From the NCBI GenBank assembly GCA_021323635.1, contig JAJPKQ010000029.1, forward strand, positions 1-45,418: 45,418 nucleotides of DNA, read 5' to 3'. This document shows positions 41,629 to 45,418 of the stretch, piece after piece. The notes beneath the pieces were generated by a model, which was not told where the DNA came from, made no database searches, and saw only the letters and a list, made by a program, of their open reading frames with translations. The translations under genes were made by a program, and so were the position numbers. Position 1 is the first letter of the stretch. Every line of letters starts with the position of its first letter. Source of the stretch: a bacterium. GTDB lineage: Bacteria; Actinomycetota; Thermoleophilia; Solirubrobacterales; Solirubrobacteraceae.

Positions 41629-42423
41629 TCAGACCGCGATGTCGCGCCGGTTGAGCAGCACCACAGCGGCCACTACCATCACCGCAGTGAGAGCGAGCAG
41701 CGCTCCTGCATGTGCGGCGCTCAACCCGTGGCGCAGCGGTTCGTTGCCGGCGTACCAGTAGAAGGGCGAGAGCTTGCGATAGGGCTTGAGGGTCGACGCA
41801 AGCGGCGCCAGGGCATTGAGGAAGTAGGCTGCCACACCCAGGGCAGCGGCGATGCCACGCGTCGAGCGGCGCGCACCGGTCGCGCTGCTCAGCATGAGCG
41901 CAAGCGATCCGAACAAGAGGCCGAGCAGCACGACGCTGACGCCCGCCGCCACGAGCTTCTCCACGCCGATCCTCATCCCCGCCGCCCGCCCGCCTACAAG
42001 CAGCACGACCACCACAATGACTCCGAGCAGAGCGATCCCAAGCCCAGCGGCCGCCGCCTTCTCAAGCACGACGCGGGTGCGCGAGATCGGGTTGGCGAGC
42101 AGCAGGTCGATCGTCCGTCGCTCCTCCTCGCCGGCGATCGCGCGGCTGCCCAGGCCGATGCCGTAGACAAGAAACAGCAGCGGCAGCATGAAGGCAAAGA
42201 GCTCGCCATTGAGGTAGCCGGCCGGCGAGGTGTATTCCACCGTGCCGCCGATCAGCGCCTTGACGCCCTGAGGCAGTTCACGCGCAAACTTGTTCAGCTC
42301 CGGGCTGTTGCGTACGGTCGGGTAATAGGCCAGCATCAGCGCGACCAGCGCGGCAAGGCCGATGCCCCAGCCAATCAGGCCGCGGCGCTGGTCATAGAGC
42401 GTCTTCGAGAGCAGGCTACGCAC
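41629..42423 (-). CDS. ABC-2 type transporter permease
   Basis: A 264-residue membrane protein with six predicted helices. The signature ABC-2 segment RAIAGEEERRTIDLLLANPISRTRVVLEK follows the second helix. It begins MRSLLSKTLYDQRRG, a usual opening for these permeases. GTG start at 42423 overlaps the end of the ATPase gene by eight bases, so the two form one exporter. The substrate is unknown; drugs or lipids are common for this class. Confidence 0.88.
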   Translation of the reverse strand: MRSLLSKTLYDQRRGLIGWGIGLAALVALMLAYYPTVRNSPELNKFARELPQGVKALIGGTVEYTSPAGYLNGELFAFMLPLLFLVYGIGLGSRAIAGEEERRTIDLLLANPISRTRVVLEKAAAAGLGIALLGVIVVVVLLVGGRAAGMRIGVEKLVAAGVSVVLLGLLFGSLALMLSSATGARRSTRGIAAALGVAAYFLNALAPLASTLKPYRKLSPFYWYAGNEPLRHGLSAAHAGALLALTAVMVVAAVVLLNRRDIAV

Positions 42424-43432
42424 GCTGGCCGCTGGCGTAGATGGTCAGGAAGAGCTCCTCAAGGTCAGGCTCACGGCTTGTCATCGTCAACACCTCGAAG
42501 CGCGCCGCCGCCTTGACCAGCGCGTCGATCGGGCCGATCACCACAAAGCGCGCCGCATCGCCCTCAAAGCGGGCTTCGCGGACGCCCGGGAGCCCCTCGA
42601 AGGCCGACGGCGGCACGCGCCCCGAGAAGTGGATTTCCACCTGCCGCGCAGTCCGCGCCTTCAGGGCGCCCATGTCATCGACGACGACCAGCTGCCCGTC
42701 GCGAATGATCCCGATGCGATCGGCAATGCGCTCGATCTCGCTGAGCACATGCGAGGAGATGAGCACGGTCTGCCCGCGCTCGCGTGCTTCGCTCAGCAGA
42801 GCGTGAAGCTCGTGCTGGACCAGCGGGTCGACGCCGCTGGTCGGCTCATCGAGGATCAACAGCTCAGGCTCGTGCATGAGCGCCTGGACCAGGCCGACTT
42901 TCTGCTTGTTGCCCCGCGAGAGCGTTCGAATCGGCCGGTCGAGCTCGAGCGAGAGTCGCTTTGCGAGCGGCTCGATCGATCTCTGCCCGGCGCCCGCGCG
43001 CAGCGCGGAAAGATGTGCAAGCAGGCGCCGCGGCGTCAGCTCCTCGTAGAGAGCAAGCTCCCCCGGCAGATAGCCGATGCGCCGCCGCAGCTCCACGCCG
43101 CCCGCGCGGGGCTCCACTCCCAACACGCGAGCGCAGCCGCTGCTCGGCCGGATCAGGTCCATCAGGATCCGGATCGTCGTGGTCTTGCCAGCGCCGTTGG
43201 GGCCGATGAAGCCGAAGACCTCACCCGACCGCAGAGCCAAATCGAGGTTCAAAAGCGCCTGCTTGTCGCCGTAGCTCTTGCACAGCCCTTCGGTCTCGAT
43301 CGGCGGCGCACCCGGCAGCGGCCTGCGCTCAACCTGGCGATCAGCTCGCGCCCGCCTGCGCAGCCGTGCTACACGCCGGCCAAGCTCACGGCTGCCGCCC
43401 TCCCGGGCGCAGCTGCTGGATGTGATCCTCAT
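42416..43432 (-). CDS. ABC transporter ATP-binding protein
   Basis: A 338-residue ATPase. Walker A is GPNGAGKTT (from about 77), the signature is LSRGNKQKVG, Walker B LLILDEPTSGVD, and the H-loop follows in VLISSHVLSEIE. The C-terminal domain of about 75 residues is typical of DrrA-like exporters. The first 45 residues are basic and probably not all translated, but no better start codon is visible in the frame. Pairs with the permease that follows. Confidence 0.9.
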   Translation of the reverse strand: MRITSSSCAREGGSRELGRRVARLRRRARADRQVERRPLPGAPPIETEGLCKSYGDKQALLNLDLALRSGEVFGFIGPNGAGKTTTIRILMDLIRPSSGCARVLGVEPRAGGVELRRRIGYLPGELALYEELTPRRLLAHLSALRAGAGQRSIEPLAKRLSLELDRPIRTLSRGNKQKVGLVQALMHEPELLILDEPTSGVDPLVQHELHALLSEARERGQTVLISSHVLSEIERIADRIGIIRDGQLVVVDDMGALKARTARQVEIHFSGRVPPSAFEGLPGVREARFEGDAARFVVIGPIDALVKAAARFEVLTMTSREPDLEELFLTIYASGQRA

Positions 43433-43589
43433 GCCTTACGCAGACCCCACGACACTGATGGTAACCGGAAGCGTCGCCCGTCCACAGGCGCGAACGCGGC
43501 GGCCAGCACGATGCGCTCCTACGCGCTCCACGCGCGACCCGCAGGCTGCGGCGAGCAGACCGGAATGCGCACCGGCGGACGCCTCCAAG

Positions 43590-43632
43590 CGCCCCCGGCA
43601 GGACTCGAACCTGCGACCGTCGGATTAGAAGG
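43590..43632 (-). tRNA. 3' half of a tRNA-Arg(TCT) gene, likely attachment site
   Basis: On the minus strand the sequence from CTTCTAATCCG on reads as the anticodon loop (anticodon TCT at 43627-43629) followed by a variable loop and the T arm GCAGGTTCGAGTCCTGC. The 3' acceptor strand CGGGGGC and a discriminator G come next. The 5' half (acceptor, D arm, anticodon stem) is absent to the right. A 3' tRNA fragment of this sort is what an integrated element leaves at its far end. CCA is not encoded. Confidence 0.75.
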
Positions 43633-43788
43633 GACACATGGAGTGCGCCTATCCCATCGCTGCGGGGATCTCAGAGCCCCTGAGCGTGCCTGCATGCGCT
43701 CAGAAATGCTCAGCTCGGGACACGGTTGGGGACACGGTTTGCACGCTGCTTGCAGACCTGTCGATCACTAGCATCTTGACATTCTTGC
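43633..43788. other. Junction region right of the tRNA fragment
   Basis: No gene. GGGACACGGTT occurs twice with 12-bp period (43717-43727, 43729-43739), a possible integrase arm-site or operator pair. If the tRNA fragment is an attachment site, this is the first DNA inside the element. Confidence 0.4.
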
Positions 43789-45027
43789 TCAGGCCCCGTC
43801 GGACCAGAGTCCCGCCAGCGGCACTGCCGCGAGGCGGTCCCCGAAGGGAACTGTGCTTGGTCCGGTGTAGAGAAGGACGCCAGCTTTAAACCGCTCGCCC
43901 AGTCTGTCGCGCAGGTGGCGGAGCCCACGAAAGTCGCGTGGCGAAGCCGAGGCAGTACTTTTGACCTCGACGCCGACGACCGAGCCGTCACGGCGCTCAA
44001 GCACGATGTCCACCTCACGTCCATCGCGGTCGCGGTAGTGGTACTGCTTCGGCGCATTTGATTGCGAGGCGATCTGCCGCGTGAGCTCGGTGGCGACAAA
44101 CGTCTCGAATATCGGTCCCGCAATCGCACCATCCATTGCAATGCGCTGCTCATCGGCGCCGATCAGGTGGCACAACAAGCCGCTGTCCGTGATGTAGGCT
44201 TTGGGCGCTTTTACAACGCGGCTGAGCAAGTTCGAGCTCCACGCAGGCGCGCGTTGGCTCAAAAACAGCGTCTCGAGCAGCGCCAGGTGTGCACGCACGG
44301 TGTTGCTGGCGACCGCAAGGTCGCGCGCCAAGCTCTCGACGTTCAGCAGAGTGGATGACGTGGCAGCCAGCGCGGAGAGCAGGCTCCTGACATTGGCGCT
44401 GTCGTGGACTTGGGCGATCGTGCGAAGGTCGCGACCGGTGATCGTCTCGACGTAGCTCGTGAAGAAGCGCTCGCGCCGGCCAGCGGTGCGTCCGGACACC
44501 GCGGGGTATCCTCCGGTCGCAACACGCTTAGCGAACGCGGCACGCCCGACGTCCTCGCTCGTCAGGTTCGGCCAGCTTCCCTTGAACAACGTGGGCACGA
44601 AGGACTCCCGCACGCCCGCCAGCTCGCCCTGGCTGAATGGCGCAAGCCAGAGATACTCGGCACGGCCGGTCAGCGCATCCGCAATCCGGGGGGCGGTCAG
44701 GATGTTGGCCGAGCCTGTCAGCAGGAACTGACCCGGTGTCTGGTCGCGATCAACGCGCGCCTTGATCGCCAACAGCAGGTCGGGGGCCCGCTGAACCTCG
44801 TCGATGACTACAGGAGCCTTAAGCCCGGCGACGAATCCCGTCGGATCGTCCAGCACAGCATCACGCGTTGCCCGGTCGTCTAGCGTGAGCACGGTCGCAG
44901 GCCAATCTGTCGTGGCGATCTGCTGCACAAGGGTGCTCTTGCCAACCTGCCGAGCACCCAAAACCACAACAACACGAGTGTCGCCCAGCGCCTCGATCAC
45001 CAGCGGCCGCAAGTGGCGCTCAATCAT
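43789..45027 (-). CDS. AAA ATPase with DUF4143 domain
   Basis: A 412-residue protein. Walker A is GARQVGKST (about 24-32), Walker B VVIDEVQRAP, and the sensor LLTGSAN. The middle is a winged-helix-like part with SLARDLAVASNTVRAHL, and the C-terminus (YHYRDRDGREVDIVLERRDGSVVGVEVKST) is a DUF4143 nuclease-like segment with the D-x(n)-E-V-K pattern. Proteins of this type are common on mobile islands and in variable regions; their biochemical role is not settled. ATG 45027 is the natural start. Confidence 0.9.
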   Translation of the reverse strand: MIERHLRPLVIEALGDTRVVVVLGARQVGKSTLVQQIATTDWPATVLTLDDRATRDAVLDDPTGFVAGLKAPVVIDEVQRAPDLLLAIKARVDRDQTPGQFLLTGSANILTAPRIADALTGRAEYLWLAPFSQGELAGVRESFVPTLFKGSWPNLTSEDVGRAAFAKRVATGGYPAVSGRTAGRRERFFTSYVETITGRDLRTIAQVHDSANVRSLLSALAATSSTLLNVESLARDLAVASNTVRAHLALLETLFLSQRAPAWSSNLLSRVVKAPKAYITDSGLLCHLIGADEQRIAMDGAIAGPIFETFVATELTRQIASQSNAPKQYHYRDRDGREVDIVLERRDGSVVGVEVKSTASASPRDFRGLRHLRDRLGERFKAGVLLYTGPSTVPFGDRLAAVPLAGLWSDGA

Positions 45028-45212
45028 CGCGTGGCAGGAGACGTTTGTCGGCAGGTCTGCAATATCAGCATCGGCAGATCTTCAGAATACACCCCGGCTG
45101 ATCAGCAAAGTGAGGATCGCCGCATGCAGTGCGTGCCTTGCTCCCGGAACATCCGCCTCAATCGCCGCAGCGTGCGCGAGGGTCGGGCCTTACACCACGT
45201 GCGCGGACGCTA

Positions 45213-45418
45213 CTAACAGGCCCGCTGGACGTCGAAGCCCTGCCCGGTCAGGGAGGCGATCACCGGGTAGAGGCTTTTGGGGCAAGATTCTGGTCGAGAA
45301 AGACTTCATCTACTTTCCGCGAGAGGGCCAGTTCGGTCTCAAGCTGACGTATGCGCCGCTTGGCGGCAGCGAGCTGCATCTGTCCCTCGGTGTTGAGCCC
45401 CGGCGCCTCGCCGCGGTC
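45213..45418 (-). mobile_element. IS3-family transposase remnant, cut by the window edge
   Basis: The minus strand from the edge to 45260 is one open frame reading LNTEGQMQLAAAKRRIRQLETELAL, the coiled-coil end of an IS3-type orfA (helix-turn-helix transposase subunit). A GTG at 45263 then opens VIASLTGQGFDVQRAC, which matches the start of IS3 orfB, but TAG follows at 45213 and the rest of orfB is missing. So this is a truncated element. 45028-45212 holds no gene. Confidence 0.65.

Noticed and set aside
1-45418. CRISPR arrays, rRNA or complete tRNA genes
   Set aside because: No regularly spaced repeat series and no full cloverleaf were found; the only tRNA-like sequence is the 3' half at 43590.

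Overview
The window is GC-rich, gene-dense DNA that reads as an actinobacterial chromosome, most likely from the Thermoleophilia/Solirubrobacterales. That placement is inferred from gene content and codon use, not from a marker gene. Genes are short-spaced with many 4-base ATGA overlaps. GTG starts are frequent, and two toxin-antitoxin promoters look leaderless. A c-di-AMP (ydaO-type) riboswitch fits the same assignment.

Layout. 1-2.0 kb: two different VapBC toxin-antitoxin pairs; the first lies between two 48-bp near-identical direct repeats. 2.0-12.1 kb: ordinary chromosomal genes, namely an SDR oxidoreductase, a BNR-repeat protein overlapping a MoaD-like protein, a GST-like protein, a GGDEF/EAL protein, an enoyl-CoA hydratase-family protein, a MarR regulator, a two-helix membrane protein, an NTF2-like protein, an M23-like protein under the riboswitch, and a glutamine amidotransferase. 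12.2-16.4 kb: a minus-strand run with an MmgE/PrpD protein, a ComA-like phosphosulfolactate synthase, a DUF488 protein, a cupin, a CMD/AhpD protein and a 7Fe ferredoxin. 16.4-23.1 kb: a frameshifted DUF6166-like remnant, a nitronate monooxygenase-like protein, DUF302, a second DUF488, Fpg, a ferredoxin reductase, and a transaldolase with an in-frame TAA.

23.6-30.5 kb: a complete narGHJI nitrate reductase operon, the clearest metabolic unit here; it implies anaerobic nitrate respiration. 30.5-31.5 kb behind it is decayed DNA with a TDT-type transporter start joined to a ClC-channel/CBS remnant. 31.7-37.0 kb is a stress and redox block: ECF sigma factor, SufR-like regulator, OsmC, an AhpD-like protein divergent from a frameshifted MarR, AlkA, and a USP-like protein with a cysteine cluster. 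37.3-43.4 kb: metE, a cupredoxin lipoprotein, two exported proteins and an ABC-2 export pair.

43.6 kb to the end: the 3' half of a tRNA-Arg(TCT) gene, which reads as the distal attachment site of an integrated element. To its right lie a DUF4143 ATPase and an IS3-type transposase remnant, so the element probably continues past the window.

Several genes carry single lesions (tal, MarR, DUF6166, TDT/ClC). These may be real decay or sequencing/assembly errors, and raw reads would settle which. The least explained unit is the ComA-PrpD pair, which suggests an uncharacterised sulfonate-related pathway (inference).
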